Assembly: GCA_002706365.1 (NCBI GenBank)
Contig: PALM01000012.1
Location: 1-48,089, forward strand
DNA: 48,089 bases
Source of the DNA: Flavobacteriales bacterium
GTDB taxonomy: Bacteria > Bacteroidota > Bacteroidia > Flavobacteriales_E > Vicingaceae
Direction: 5' to 3'
Shown here: in pieces, positions 15,734 to 24,028 of the stretch
Numbering within the stretch: the stretch's first letter is position 1
How the letters are laid out: every line of letters starts with the position of its first letter
Notes under the pieces: model-generated
The model's database searches: none
Told to the model about the DNA's origin: nothing
The model's input: the letters and a program-made list of their open reading frames with translations, nothing else
Translations under genes and position numbers: made by a program

Positions 15734-17872
15734 TCAGATTACTTTGAGCTGAGCTTTCTTCACTTTGGCCTTCATTTGTCCGAAAACAAGGGTCACCTCC
15801 TCCCCTTCTATCTTTACTACTTCACCAATTTGACTGGAGTTTCTGAGTTTAGCACGCACACCAACTTCTAATGGTTTTTCTGTGATCTTCTGCTTGGCGA
15901 CTCTGTTCTTCTTTGGCTTCTTCTTTTCATTTCTCTTCTGAGCTTCAAGCCTTTTCTTTTTAGCAGCTTCTGCTGCTTTCTTTATCCTAGCCTCGATCTT
16001 CGATTTCTCAATGGCGAGATAACGCTTAACCTCATTGAGGAATTCTGTTTGCTTCTTTTTGGATGAAATTGGGAATTCTTCTATGAATTGGGCCATCTTC
16101 CTTCCATGATTGAGGTATTTGTTGTTCTTTTCGATCAGCTGCTGTTGCTTGCTTAAGCGCTGCTCAAAATGTTCGCTCTTTTCTTCATACTCTTCCCTAC
16201 TCGCCTCCATGGCAAGTGTGGCCTGATAATTATCGTCCTTCAGCTTCTTCAATATTGAGCGATCTTTCTGTAGGTCTGATATCAGTTGATCCATCTGTAT
16301 CTTCTGGGAGTCGACCTTTTGTTTTGCAGCCTTCAACATCTTCTGCGGAATACCATTCATCTGAGCCACCTCAAAGGTGAATGAAGATCCCGGCTGACCT
16401 ACCTCTAATTGATATTCAGGCTTTAATGTCTTGCGATTAAAGAGCATATTGGCATTGATAGCTTCCGGCATCTGCGCAGCTCTGAGTTTAATGTTTGAGT
16501 AATGTGTAGTGATCACCCCAAAGCATTTCTTTTCATAGATCTCTTCAAAGAAAACTTCGGCTAGTGCGCCTCCCAATTCCGGATCTGAACCGGTACCAAA
16601 TTCATCAAGTAGCAAAAGTGTCTTGGAACCTAGCTTATCCAAAAAGAAACGCATGCGCTGAAGTCGATGACTGTAGGTCGATAGCTGGTTGGCGATGGAT
16701 TGGTTGTCACCGATATCTGAGAGGATATAGTCGAAAAATCCCAACTTACTTCTAGTAGAAAGGGGTACCAAAAGACCCGACTGAAACATCAGTTGTATTA
16801 GTCCGACCGTCTTTAAGGTGATGGATTTTCCACCCGCATTCGGACCGGAGATCACCATCAATCTGCTATCTGATCTCAAGTGAAAGCTCTGGGGAATAGT
16901 AGGTAGATTCTCAGCTTGATTTTGAACCCAGAGTATTGGATGATAAGCTTCTTTATAGTCGCAATTCTGATCTTGCAGATTCACCTGTGGCTTTACTCCA
17001 TTGAGTTTCTTCGCCAGGCGTTCCCTTGCATTCACTTCATCAAATGAGACTATGATCGACTGATAAGCTTGTATCAATTCATAATAATCACGGAAGAAAT
17101 TTGTGAGTTGAGCAAAGATCCTTCGAATCTCGATCCTTTCATCATCTAGTAATTGATCGTATTCGCTATTGAGCGCGATGTTGGCCTGAGGTTCAATATA
17201 TGTGAGTGAACCGGTTTTTGAGGATCCCAAGACATTCCCATCCACCTGTCTTTTGTGATTTGAAACGATGGTTAGCACCCTGCGATTGCCAATGATATTC
17301 TCCTTGAGATCATCTATATAACCATTCTGCTGAGCGGATTTGAGTGCCTTTTCGAAATTGCGATTGATCTGTTGTTTGCAACGACTCATTCGCTGACGGA
17401 TCTTCATAAGATCATCTGAAGCATCATCCTTCACCTGCATTCTCCTGTCCAAGATCTTAGTGATCTCTTTCTCTATGGCCTTGGTAGGATGAGCATCCTT
17501 CAATAGACTCTTTAATTGAGGGTATTGATCAGTATGTTCTTTAAAGAAGGCAAAGAGTGCATTCACGAAACGACTAGCATCCAAGAGATTTACGATTCCT
17601 TCCAATTCAATAACAGAACCTTGAATTCCCAAAAGTCGAATCTCTTTCTTCAGCTCTCTAAATTCCATTCTGGGGAAGGTGAGTCCTTGGTGGCGGATCA
17701 ACTGAAGCTCATGAACCAGATCAAGGCGACGAACAACTTCTTTGCTACTTCGGTAAGGTTGTAATTTCAATAAGCGACTAGAAGCTGTTTCGGTCTTGCA
17801 ATAGCCAACAAGCCAGCTCCGAATCTGATCGAACTCAAGATCTATAGCCGTCTGCTCATCGAAAAATTTCAT
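15734..17872 (-). CDS. MutS2-like ATPase lacking the Smr endonuclease domain
   Basis: The MutS ATPase core is clear: Walker A GPNAGGKS at residues 343-350, Walker B LLLLDEFGTGSDPELGGALA, and the TTHYSNIK switch. Upstream are the lever and clamp helices of the MutS2 type, and downstream a long coiled coil rich in Lys/Glu (about 515-660). The C-terminal 45 residues are the KOW-like domain (GVRAKLRNSSQIGEVVKIEG) found just before Smr in full-length MutS2. The protein ends there at 712 residues, against roughly 780-800 with Smr. MutS2 acts against recombination or, in some bacteria, on collided ribosomes; without the Smr nuclease the role here is open. Confidence 0.88.
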   Translation of the reverse strand: MKFFDEQTAIDLEFDQIRSWLVGYCKTETASSRLLKLQPYRSSKEVVRRLDLVHELQLIRHQGLTFPRMEFRELKKEIRLLGIQGSVIELEGIVNLLDASRFVNALFAFFKEHTDQYPQLKSLLKDAHPTKAIEKEITKILDRRMQVKDDASDDLMKIRQRMSRCKQQINRNFEKALKSAQQNGYIDDLKENIIGNRRVLTIVSNHKRQVDGNVLGSSKTGSLTYIEPQANIALNSEYDQLLDDERIEIRRIFAQLTNFFRDYYELIQAYQSIIVSFDEVNARERLAKKLNGVKPQVNLQDQNCDYKEAYHPILWVQNQAENLPTIPQSFHLRSDSRLMVISGPNAGGKSITLKTVGLIQLMFQSGLLVPLSTRSKLGFFDYILSDIGDNQSIANQLSTYSHRLQRMRFFLDKLGSKTLLLLDEFGTGSDPELGGALAEVFFEEIYEKKCFGVITTHYSNIKLRAAQMPEAINANMLFNRKTLKPEYQLEVGQPGSSFTFEVAQMNGIPQKMLKAAKQKVDSQKIQMDQLISDLQKDRSILKKLKDDNYQATLAMEASREEYEEKSEHFEQRLSKQQQLIEKNNKYLNHGRKMAQFIEEFPISSKKKQTEFLNEVKRYLAIEKSKIEARIKKAAEAAKKKRLEAQKRNEKKKPKKNRVAKQKITEKPLEVGVRAKLRNSSQIGEVVKIEGEEVTLVFGQMKAKVKKAQLKVI

Positions 17873-17937
17873 GCGATAAATGTAGTACCATTATCCAACC
17901 GCTAGAGTCAAAAGAAGTTTAAACTTAATTTAGTCCT

Positions 17938-19065
17938 ATGCGCTTAAGAAGATATTCTATTACAATAATGCTGACTTTGATTGTCATCTCCTTATTCTCT
18001 TGTAAAGAAGATGATGATGAAGAAATCATTGACGGTTGCTGCCTAGGACAAATACTACCTAGCATTACAAACAGAGATTTCAAAATGGGCTTTACTACTT
18101 GGCCCTACAATGCACAATTAGGCGGACAAGACACCACTTATGCCTTTCTGAAAGCAAATGGAGATATCTACGCCGAGCATATTGATGATCGAATTCCCTG
18201 GTCGGCCTGGATCAATAATACTGCCCTACCACAAGACTTCATCAATAACATTCAAGGCAGAAAGCAACGCAAGATCAATGGAAATGACTTATTGGTTTCT
18301 GTGAGTTTATTGAACAACCTTCGCACAGATCTGGCGGAGGACTACAATGGGGATACTCTGGCTTATGATTCTTTGAATCAGTCAAATATTATTTCAGCCT
18401 ACTACAAGCATATAGACTACATAGTAACAGAGTTGCAACCAGATCATCTGGTCATTGCCATGGAGGTAAATGAACTGCTGAAGAATGCTCCTTCAAAATG
18501 GGATGGCTATAAAAAATTGATGGATAGTGTACGTACTCAGTTAAAGGCAAAGTATCCGAATTTACCGATGTCAGAGTCGATTACGCTACACAACTTAGCT
18601 TATAATGCCTCAGCTATCGAGCAACAAGAAGTAGTGAGCTATATCAACAGTACTCAAGATTTTGCATCAATTAGTTTTCACCCTCATATTGGAGGTTTAG
18701 GTGCTACAAATCCAGAGCAGATTGATAATGGATTTGTGTTTTTAAATAGCAATATTCAGCTTCCAATTGCCTTTGTAGAGACTTCAGCATTAGCAGAAGA
18801 CTTGATCGTTCCCAATTTGAATGTCAACATACCATCAGATCAAGGCTTTCAACTAGAATATTTGAAGACTTTACTGCTTCAAGCAGATGTGAATGACTAT
18901 GAGTTCATTATCTGGTGGTGTCATCGAGACTATGATGCCCTCTGGCAGACCTTCCCTCCTTCTGTAAAGGATTTGGGACAGCTATGGAGAGATACTGGTC
19001 TTTTGGATGAGGATGGTAATGAGCGAATTTCCTTCGATGTTTGGAGCGAAATATTGTCGCGCTAG
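17938..19065 (+). CDS. Lipoprotein with a putative clan GH-A glycoside hydrolase domain
   Basis: Signal peptide with lipobox LFSC (Cys22), then an acidic linker. The rest reads as a (beta/alpha)8 barrel. FKMGFTTWPYN (residues 48-58) fits strand 1. VIAMEVNE ends with Asn178-Glu179, the Asn-Glu pair that holds the acid/base in clan GH-A. SISFHPHIGG (about 234-243) fits strand 6. IAFVETSAL supplies Glu271 as candidate nucleophile at strand 7. FIIWWCHRDYDALW resembles the strand 8 tryptophan region. GH53-like galactanases have a similar layout, but I cannot assign a family. No polysaccharide-utilisation genes (SusC/D) are nearby. Fold call is inference from motif spacing; the lipoprotein call is firm. 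Confidence 0.62.
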   Translation: MRLRRYSITIMLTLIVISLFSCKEDDDEEIIDGCCLGQILPSITNRDFKMGFTTWPYNAQLGGQDTTYAFLKANGDIYAEHIDDRIPWSAWINNTALPQDFINNIQGRKQRKINGNDLLVSVSLLNNLRTDLAEDYNGDTLAYDSLNQSNIISAYYKHIDYIVTELQPDHLVIAMEVNELLKNAPSKWDGYKKLMDSVRTQLKAKYPNLPMSESITLHNLAYNASAIEQQEVVSYINSTQDFASISFHPHIGGLGATNPEQIDNGFVFLNSNIQLPIAFVETSALAEDLIVPNLNVNIPSDQGFQLEYLKTLLLQADVNDYEFIIWWCHRDYDALWQTFPPSVKDLGQLWRDTGLLDEDGNERISFDVWSEILSR

Positions 19066-19080
19066 AGCGCTCCATGGAGG

Positions 19081-19108
19081 CTAGAAACCAGAAGCCAGAA
19101 ACCAGACT
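19081..19108 (-). repeat. TC-heptamer array (TCTGG type)
   Basis: Plus-strand units CTAGAAA, CCAGAAG, CCAGAAA and CCAGACT. The minus strand reads TCTGGNT-type units toward the upstream glycosidase gene, whose stop is 15 bp away. Paired in inverted orientation with 19157-19177 across 48 bp. Confidence 0.7.
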
Positions 19109-19156
19109 TAGATTGAGTTTGAGAGTAATTATTTAGAAACTGAAATACCTTTATTT

Positions 19157-19177
19157 CACATCTCACATTTCACATTT
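19157..19177 (+). repeat. TC-heptamer array (TCACATT type)
   Basis: Three units CACATCT, CACATTT and CACATTT. The last overlaps the stop codon of the convergent hydrolase (19176-19178). Right arm of the pair with 19081-19108. Confidence 0.65.
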
Positions 19178-19949
19178 AACTCTTCTTCGTCCAATCTAAA
19201 GCCAATCGATTGAACTCATCTGCTTTTTCGATATTGCAGATATGTCCGCAGTTGGGAATCACTCTAAGTGTAGCCTTAAGCTGTTGTTGAACGAATCGTT
19301 TAGCCGGATCAAGGAACATATAATCCTCTTCTCCCATTACAGCCAATAATGGATATGGAAGCTTTACGCTTTTGAATCGTTCTACCATGTCGCCAAACTC
19401 CTGATAGAGTCCTATCCATCTTCTATATGCAGCTGGTGATAGTTTCCTTGCTTGTTTGATGAAGATCCTTCTGGCTAATTGATGGTTCTTCTTAGGCATC
19501 AACAAATAGGAAAACATCCAATAACTCCAGCGAAAAGGGATGATATAGCTTAGGAAAGTAGCCGAATTGGCGAATATTCTGATCATGCGTGTAATATCGA
19601 AGATCCCGCCGGCAATAACAGCTTTTTCTATAGCTGATGGACGAAGCTCAGATATCTTTTGAATGACTAAGCTTCCCATAGAAAGCGCCACAAAGATGGC
19701 TTTATCTATCCTAAGTTCATCCATGAGTCTGAGCACATCCTTGGCTATGGTAGCGAATGAATAAGGACGAAGAGAAATTATGTTGTTAGCCGATTCACCA
19801 TGATCCCTTAGATCGATGAATAATAGATTGTAATCCTGGGCAAAAGCTTCTCTTTGATACTTCCAGGTACGTATATTCCCTCCAGCGCCGTGGATGAATA
19901 CCATCCACTGATCATGACCAGCATATTCCGTCTCGTAATTTAAGCGCAT
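19176..19949 (-). CDS. Alpha/beta hydrolase
   Basis: 257 residues, no signal peptide, so probably cytosolic. Oxyanion-hole motif HGAGG at 20-24. The nucleophile elbow is A-L-Ser90-M-G, with Ala in place of the usual first Gly of GxSxG. The acid is likely the Asp in MGEEDYMFLD (near 215) and the base the His of NCGHICNIEKADEF (near 235). These are family features of esterases, lyases and C-C hydrolases alike; the substrate is unknown. Divergent from the penicillin-binding protein gene. The stop codon is embedded in the heptamer array at 19157-19177. Confidence 0.85.
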   Translation of the reverse strand: MRLNYETEYAGHDQWMVFIHGAGGNIRTWKYQREAFAQDYNLLFIDLRDHGESANNIISLRPYSFATIAKDVLRLMDELRIDKAIFVALSMGSLVIQKISELRPSAIEKAVIAGGIFDITRMIRIFANSATFLSYIIPFRWSYWMFSYLLMPKKNHQLARRIFIKQARKLSPAAYRRWIGLYQEFGDMVERFKSVKLPYPLLAVMGEEDYMFLDPAKRFVQQQLKATLRVIPNCGHICNIEKADEFNRLALDWTKKS

Positions 19950-20032
19950 ATCTATATTAGACAGTTAATAAGAGCTTTTGTTTGTTCAGATAAAGGAGGC
20001 GAAATTAATTGATTCATCGTTCTTGATAAGAT

Positions 20033-20053
20033 TTTGAGAAGCTAGAATCTAGA
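20033..20053 (-). repeat. TC-heptamer array (TCTAG type), left arm
   Basis: Minus-strand units TCTAGAT, TCTAGCT and TCTCAAA, with a further out-of-phase ACTAGAC at 20060. Inverted partner of 20115-20149, 61 bp away. The terminal TTCTCAA is shared with the arrays at 11340 and 23984. Confidence 0.65.
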
Positions 20054-20114
20054 CAGATGACTAGACAATATTCTATCTTTTACACGTTGTATACATTTTA
20101 AAAAAATGCTCAAG

Positions 20115-20149
20115 TCTAGACTCTAGGTTCTAGGCTCTAGATTCTACAT
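20115..20149 (+). repeat. TC-heptamer array (TCTAG type) abutting the PBP promoter
   Basis: Five units TCTAGNN, ending in AC, GT, GC, AT, then TCTACAT. The last unit overlaps the -7 element of the downstream gene, and the array ends 7 bp before its ATG. Confidence 0.88.
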
Positions 20150-20152
20150 TTG
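20145..20152 (+). promoter_or_regulatory. -7 promoter element of the penicillin-binding protein gene
   Basis: TACATTTG is an exact TAnnTTTG match, 4 bp before the ATG at 20157, so the transcript would be almost leaderless. The spacer and -33 region consist of TCTAG heptamers and contain no TTG. Confidence 0.5.
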
Positions 20153-20156
20153 TAAA

Positions 20157-22364
20157 ATGTTCAACCGCCTGCCTAAATGGCTTAGATTCAGTTTGATTTT
20201 TCTAGCAGGACTGCTAATTGCGATCTGCACCTTCTTTGTTTTGCTGTTCAGCGGTGCTTTCGGAAACATCCCGAATGAGCAGGAGCTTGAGGATATTCAA
20301 AATCAATCTGCAAGTCTGGTCTATTCCAATGATGGACATTTGATCGGAAAGTTCTTTGAAGAGAATAGAACCAATCTACCATATGACTCCCTGCCCGAAA
20401 ATTTGATCCAGGCCTTGATAGCTACTGAAGATGCTCGTTTTTACGAGCATGAAGGAGTTGATGGTAGGGCTTTGGTTCGTGTACTGCTTAAGACCATGCT
20501 GATGGGAGATCGCTCTGCCGGTGGCGGTAGCACTCTTTCGCAACAATTGGCGAAGAATCTTTACGGCAGAAAGGACTTTGGGAAATTCAGCATTGCGATC
20601 AATAAGCTAAAAGAAATCATCCTCGCCAATCGCCTGGAAAATCTTTACAGTAAAGAGGAGATCATTGAATTGTATCTAAACACAGTACCATTTGGTGAGA
20701 ACCTTTATGGAGTTGAGGCAGCAAGCCTTAGATACTTTTCAAAATCTGCAATTGATCTTCAGGTCGAGGAATCTGCTGTATTGATAGGCTTACTCAAGGC
20801 CAACTCTTTCTATAATCCCAGACTTCACCCTGAGAATGCCCAAAGCAGAAGGAATGTGGTTCTTTCGCAAATGGCGAAATACGCTTATATCACTGAGTCC
20901 GAGGCTGACTCCCTTCAAGAACTGGAGATGAAATTGGACTATCGCAATTTAGCAAGAGAAAATGTCACTCCTTACTTTCTAGATCGTCTTAAGAAGGAAG
21001 CTGAAGACATCATTGCTTCAATCAACAATAAGGAAGGTGAAAAGTATAATATCCACACCGATGGATTAAAGATCGTCTCTACCTTGGATATTGGCTTGCA
21101 GCAAAATCTCTATGAAGGCATGTCGGTCCATCTTAAGGAAATGCAATCCATTCTGCGCCGACAATATGCCAAAGGAGTTTCGGCCAGAAAGTTGAATCGT
21201 TTGGTTGAGAAATTGATGTCGCAAAACAAACTAAGTGCTTCAGAAAAGAAGGAAAGTCTGTATTTCGATTGGGAAAAGGGAGACACCTTAGTCGACCTCA
21301 ATGCTGCAGATAGCCTAAAATACATACTCACACAATTGCAGTCGGGAGCTTTTTCCATGGATCCAAAAAACGGGGCAATAAGAAGTTGGATCGGCGGGAT
21401 TCACTATCGCTATTATCCATATGATCAAGTTAGGGCTGCACGACAATTAGCCTCCACATTCAAACCCATTCTCTATGCAGCTGCACTCCAAGAAGGCTTT
21501 AGGGCTTGTGATTACTTGAGCAATGAAGAAGTAGTACTCACCGATTACGATGACTGGTCTCCCACTAATTACGATGGCACTAGTGGTGGGGAGTTCTCTT
21601 TGGCAGCCGCATTAGCTCTATCAAAGAACTTACCTACGCTTGATCTATACTTACAGACGGGCTGGGATGCCGTAAATCAGATGTGGGACACCCTGGGCTT
21701 TATCGAAGATCTCAATAAAGAACCATCAGTGATTCTAGGCACTAATTCAGCAAGCCTTTTACAATTGGTACGGGCTTATGCCAGTTTTGCCAATGGAGGT
21801 TTTGAGGTAGATCCCTATACCATAGAAAGTATAAGGACCGCAGATGGACAGCTAATCTATCAGAAGGAGAAAAGCAAGCAAAAAAGGGTAATTGAGAAAG
21901 AATTGAGTCTGCAAATGAATGAGATCCTGGCTAAAACGGTAAATGAAGGAACAGCTAATGCAATTCGATCAAGATATGGGATCAGAAACCAACTGGCTGC
22001 AAAAACGGGTACCTCACAAGATTATGCGGATGCTTGGACGGTGATCTACAATAATGATCTGGTATGCGGTATACGAGTTGGAGCTGCATTTCCATCGATC
22101 CATTTCAATAGCGGATCCTATGGCTCTTCATCCAGGCTGGCCCTTCCCATCTTGGGAGAAGCATTGAAAAGAGAGAAATACAGAAGAGCTGACTGGTTAA
22201 ATGCCGGATTGGATCAAACAGATCTGATCGACTGCGAGAATTATCGCGAGATCAAAGGAATTGAAAAGGTCTTTCAGATCTTTAGAAAGAAGGAAACGAG
22301 TTTAGAAGAAGCGGAGAAGCGGTCGAAAAGGAAAGGTTTGTTTAAGAGGGTGTTTGGAAAATAG
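20157..22364 (+). CDS. Bifunctional penicillin-binding protein (class A, PBP1-type)
   Basis: 735 residues. Membrane anchor at about 10-33. The glycosyltransferase domain GT51 (about 55-230) has the catalytic Glu91 in EDARFYEHEG, GGSTLSQQLAKNL (123-135) and a late second block LYLNTVPFGENLYG. The transpeptidase domain has S433-T-F-K436, S489-K-N491 and K616-T-G618. It polymerises glycan strands and cross-links peptides in the periplasm. The length and the short C-terminal basic tail after the transpeptidase fit PBP1A/1C-like enzymes of Bacteroidota; I cannot separate these. Its promoter merges with a heptamer array, and another array follows the stop by 12 bp. Confidence 0.93.
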   Translation: MFNRLPKWLRFSLIFLAGLLIAICTFFVLLFSGAFGNIPNEQELEDIQNQSASLVYSNDGHLIGKFFEENRTNLPYDSLPENLIQALIATEDARFYEHEGVDGRALVRVLLKTMLMGDRSAGGGSTLSQQLAKNLYGRKDFGKFSIAINKLKEIILANRLENLYSKEEIIELYLNTVPFGENLYGVEAASLRYFSKSAIDLQVEESAVLIGLLKANSFYNPRLHPENAQSRRNVVLSQMAKYAYITESEADSLQELEMKLDYRNLARENVTPYFLDRLKKEAEDIIASINNKEGEKYNIHTDGLKIVSTLDIGLQQNLYEGMSVHLKEMQSILRRQYAKGVSARKLNRLVEKLMSQNKLSASEKKESLYFDWEKGDTLVDLNAADSLKYILTQLQSGAFSMDPKNGAIRSWIGGIHYRYYPYDQVRAARQLASTFKPILYAAALQEGFRACDYLSNEEVVLTDYDDWSPTNYDGTSGGEFSLAAALALSKNLPTLDLYLQTGWDAVNQMWDTLGFIEDLNKEPSVILGTNSASLLQLVRAYASFANGGFEVDPYTIESIRTADGQLIYQKEKSKQKRVIEKELSLQMNEILAKTVNEGTANAIRSRYGIRNQLAAKTGTSQDYADAWTVIYNNDLVCGIRVGAAFPSIHFNSGSYGSSSRLALPILGEALKREKYRRADWLNAGLDQTDLIDCENYREIKGIEKVFQIFRKKETSLEEAEKRSKRKGLFKRVFGK

Positions 22365-22376
22365 TTTTTTTTGAGA

Positions 22377-22397
22377 GCCTAGAATCTAGAGTCTAGA
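22377..22397 (-). repeat. TC-heptamer array (TCTAG type), left arm
   Basis: Plus-strand units GCCTAGA, ATCTAGA and GTCTAGA start 12 bp after the PBP stop. Inverted partner at 22485-22512 across 87 bp. Between them GAATTAA pairs with TTAATTC (22432-22448 region). Confidence 0.8.
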
Positions 22398-22484
22398 CTA
22401 TTTAAAAGTTAGAAACTTAGAATATAGCTTTAGAATTAAGTTTAATTCTTATAGATCTTAATAATTTTGATTCAATTAAGAACA

Positions 22485-22512
22485 TCTAGATTCTAGACTC
22501 TAGGCTCTAGGT
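22485..22512 (+). repeat. TC-heptamer array (TCTAG type), right arm
   Basis: Four units TCTAGNN ending AT, AC, GC, GT, followed by TCT. The arrays at 25431 and 26240 show nearly the same unit order. Confidence 0.9.
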
Positions 22513-22519
22513 TCTTTTT

Positions 22520-22548
22520 CACCATTTCACATTTTATATTTCACATTT
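22520..22548 (+). repeat. TC-heptamer array (TCACATT type) upstream of rpsP
   Basis: CACATTT at 22528 and 22542 with a degenerate TATATTT between them and CACCATT before. It directly precedes the rpsP promoter and occupies its -33 region. Confidence 0.6.
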
Positions 22549-22554
22549 AATCCC

Positions 22555-22562
22555 TACTTTTG
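22555..22562 (+). promoter_or_regulatory. -7 promoter element of rpsP-rimM
   Basis: TACTTTTG matches TAnnTTTG exactly, 77 bp before the rpsP ATG. There is no TTG at the -33 position; that region is the CACATTT array. Confidence 0.6.
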
Positions 22563-22565
22563 CCG

Positions 22566-22612
22566 TCCCGAATTTTTCGGGAGTAATCTACGGAGTCTCA
22601 GAGTAGTTCCGT
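22566..22612 (+). promoter_or_regulatory. Two hairpins in the rpsP leader
   Basis: TCCCGAA-TTT-TTCGGGA (22566-22582) is a perfect 7-bp stem with a 3-nt loop, followed by a weaker ACGGA/TCCGT stem (22590-22612). They would lie at the very start of the rpsP mRNA. This could be a regulatory leader, or a dispersed palindrome of a type common in Bacteroidota spacers. Confidence 0.4.
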
Positions 22613-22638
22613 TCATTTTTAAACTTTAATTATTTAAT

Positions 22639-23418
22639 ATGCCTACAAAGATTAGATTGCAAAGACATGGTAAGAAGCGTTTCGCATTCTTTCATGTGGT
22701 AATCGCCGACAGTCGTGCCCCACGAGATGGGAAGTTTATTGAAAAGATAGGTACTTACAATCCTAACACCAACCCAGCTACGATCGATATCAGTTTCGAT
22801 AAAGCATTGAACTGGGTTAAAAAAGGAGCTCAGCCTACTGATACAGTTAGAGCTCTATTGTCTTACAAAGGTGTGATCTACAAGAATCACCTTGATCGCG
22901 GAGTAACTAAAGGAGCTTTTTCTCAGGAAGAAGCAGATAAGCGCTTCGAAGATTGGATGAAAGCCAAGGAAGACAAGATCAACTCTAAGAAAGATAAATT
23001 GGCCTCAGAAGCTGAAGCAGCTGAGAAGAAAGCTCTAGAAGCTGAGAAAGAAGCCAATAAGAAGAAAGCTGAAAGCATTGCTGCTAAGACTGCTGAAGTT
23101 ACTGAAACTGCTGCTGAAGGAGCAGAACAAGCTGCTGAGGCAGTTGCAGAAGGTGCTGAGCAAGCTGCAGAAGCTGTAGCTGAAGTTGCAGAATCAGCAA
23201 CTGAAGCAGCTGCAGAAGTTGTAGAAGAGGTTAAAGAAGCTGCTACTGAAGAAGCTCCAAAAGAGGAAGCTAAAGAAGAAGCTGCAGAAGAGCCTAAAGC
23301 GGAAGCAAAAGAGGAAAAAGCTGAAGAGCCTAAAGCGGAAGCTAAGGAAGAAGAGTCAGCTGACGCGTCCTCTGAAGCAGAAGCGAAAGAGGAAGCCGAT
23401 AAAAAAGAAGAGAAGTAA
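22639..23418 (+). CDS. rpsP: 30S ribosomal protein S16 with a long acidic/alanine-rich tail
   Basis: Residues 1-85 are a standard S16 ([20 protein letters not shown], then [10 protein letters not shown] and [20 protein letters not shown]). S16 is an assembly protein of the small subunit. After a Lys-rich helical linker, residues from about 110 to 259 are low-complexity Glu/Ala/Lys with near-repeats of [17 protein letters not shown]. Bacterial S16 is normally 80-90 residues. Tails are known in Bacteroidota, but this one makes the protein three times the core length. The opposite strand contains a long open frame only because of the repeated GAA/GCT codons. Own promoter at 22555; followed by rimM after 24 bp. 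Confidence 0.96.
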   Translation: MPTKIRLQRHGKKRFAFFHVVIADSRAPRDGKFIEKIGTYNPNTNPATIDISFDKALNWVKKGAQPTDTVRALLSYKGVIYKNHLDRGVTKGAFSQEEADKRFEDWMKAKEDKINSKKDKLASEAEAAEKKALEAEKEANKKKAESIAAKTAEVTETAAEGAEQAAEAVAEGAEQAAEAVAEVAESATEAAAEVVEEVKEAATEEAPKEEAKEEAAEEPKAEAKEEKAEEPKAEAKEEESADASSEAEAKEEADKKEEK

Positions 23419-23442
23419 TTTTCTGAGTAGTTTGCTCTTATC

Positions 23443-23982
23443 ATGAAGATCGAGCAGTCTTACTACTTAGGTTACATTTCTAAGATAATTGGTCATAAAG
23501 GGGAGCTTGCATTCAAATTGGATGTGGACTCCCCTTCTGATTATCAGGGCCTGGATGCAGTTTTGATCCAAATGATGCCCAAAGACAATAGTCTAATCCC
23601 ATTTTTCATTTCCAGCGCACAGATCCAATCCGCTAATATCTTAAGGGTTAAGATGGAAGGTGTGGATGATGCTTCTGAGGCCAAGAAACTGGTTGGCAAA
23701 TCAATATTCTTACCTCTAGAAAGACTCCCTAAACTTAGCGGTAATCAATTCTATTTTCACGAGATCATTGGATATGATGTAGAGGATGAAGTAAAGGGAA
23801 TGATCGGCAAAGTCGATAGAGTGCTTGAATACCCCCAGAGCAATCTTCTATCCGTACTTGTGAATGAAAGAGAAGTCCTAATACCAATTTTGGATGCTAC
23901 TATTTTAGGACTAGATCGCGAGAAGGAAATCATCAAGGTGAAAGCGCCGGAGGGATTGATTGATTTGTATCTTAATTCTTAG
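23443..23982 (+). CDS. rimM: Ribosome maturation factor RimM
   Basis: RimM binds S19 and helps mature the 3' domain of the 30S subunit; rpsP-rimM linkage is widely conserved. The N-terminal half starts with the usual YYLGYISKIIGHKGELAFKL pattern (the RimM beta-barrel), and the PRC-barrel half contains FYFHEIIGYDVEDE and EVLIPILDATI. 179 residues, normal length. The usual third gene trmD is absent; a trmN6-like methyltransferase follows instead. Confidence 0.95.
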   Translation: MKIEQSYYLGYISKIIGHKGELAFKLDVDSPSDYQGLDAVLIQMMPKDNSLIPFFISSAQIQSANILRVKMEGVDDASEAKKLVGKSIFLPLERLPKLSGNQFYFHEIIGYDVEDEVKGMIGKVDRVLEYPQSNLLSVLVNEREVLIPILDATILGLDREKEIIKVKAPEGLIDLYLNS

Positions 23983-23983
23983 A

Positions 23984-24018
23984 ACCTAGAGTCTAGATTC
24001 TAGATTCTAGATTCTCAA
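23984..24018. repeat. TC-heptamer array (TCTAG type) between rimM and the methyltransferase gene
   Basis: Units ACCTAGA, GTCTAGA, TTCTAGA and TTCTAGA, then TTCTCAA. It begins 1 bp after the rimM stop and fills nearly the whole 46-bp spacer. The left part has the left-arm form and the right part the right-arm form, so it may be a collapsed inverted pair. Confidence 0.88.
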
Positions 24019-24028
24019 GTCTTAGTAA

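Noticed and set aside
22923-23444. Long minus-strand open frame of Ser/Ala repeats opposite rpsP
   Set aside because: It is the mirror of repeated GAA/GCT/AAG codons in the S16 tail. Low complexity, no start signal.
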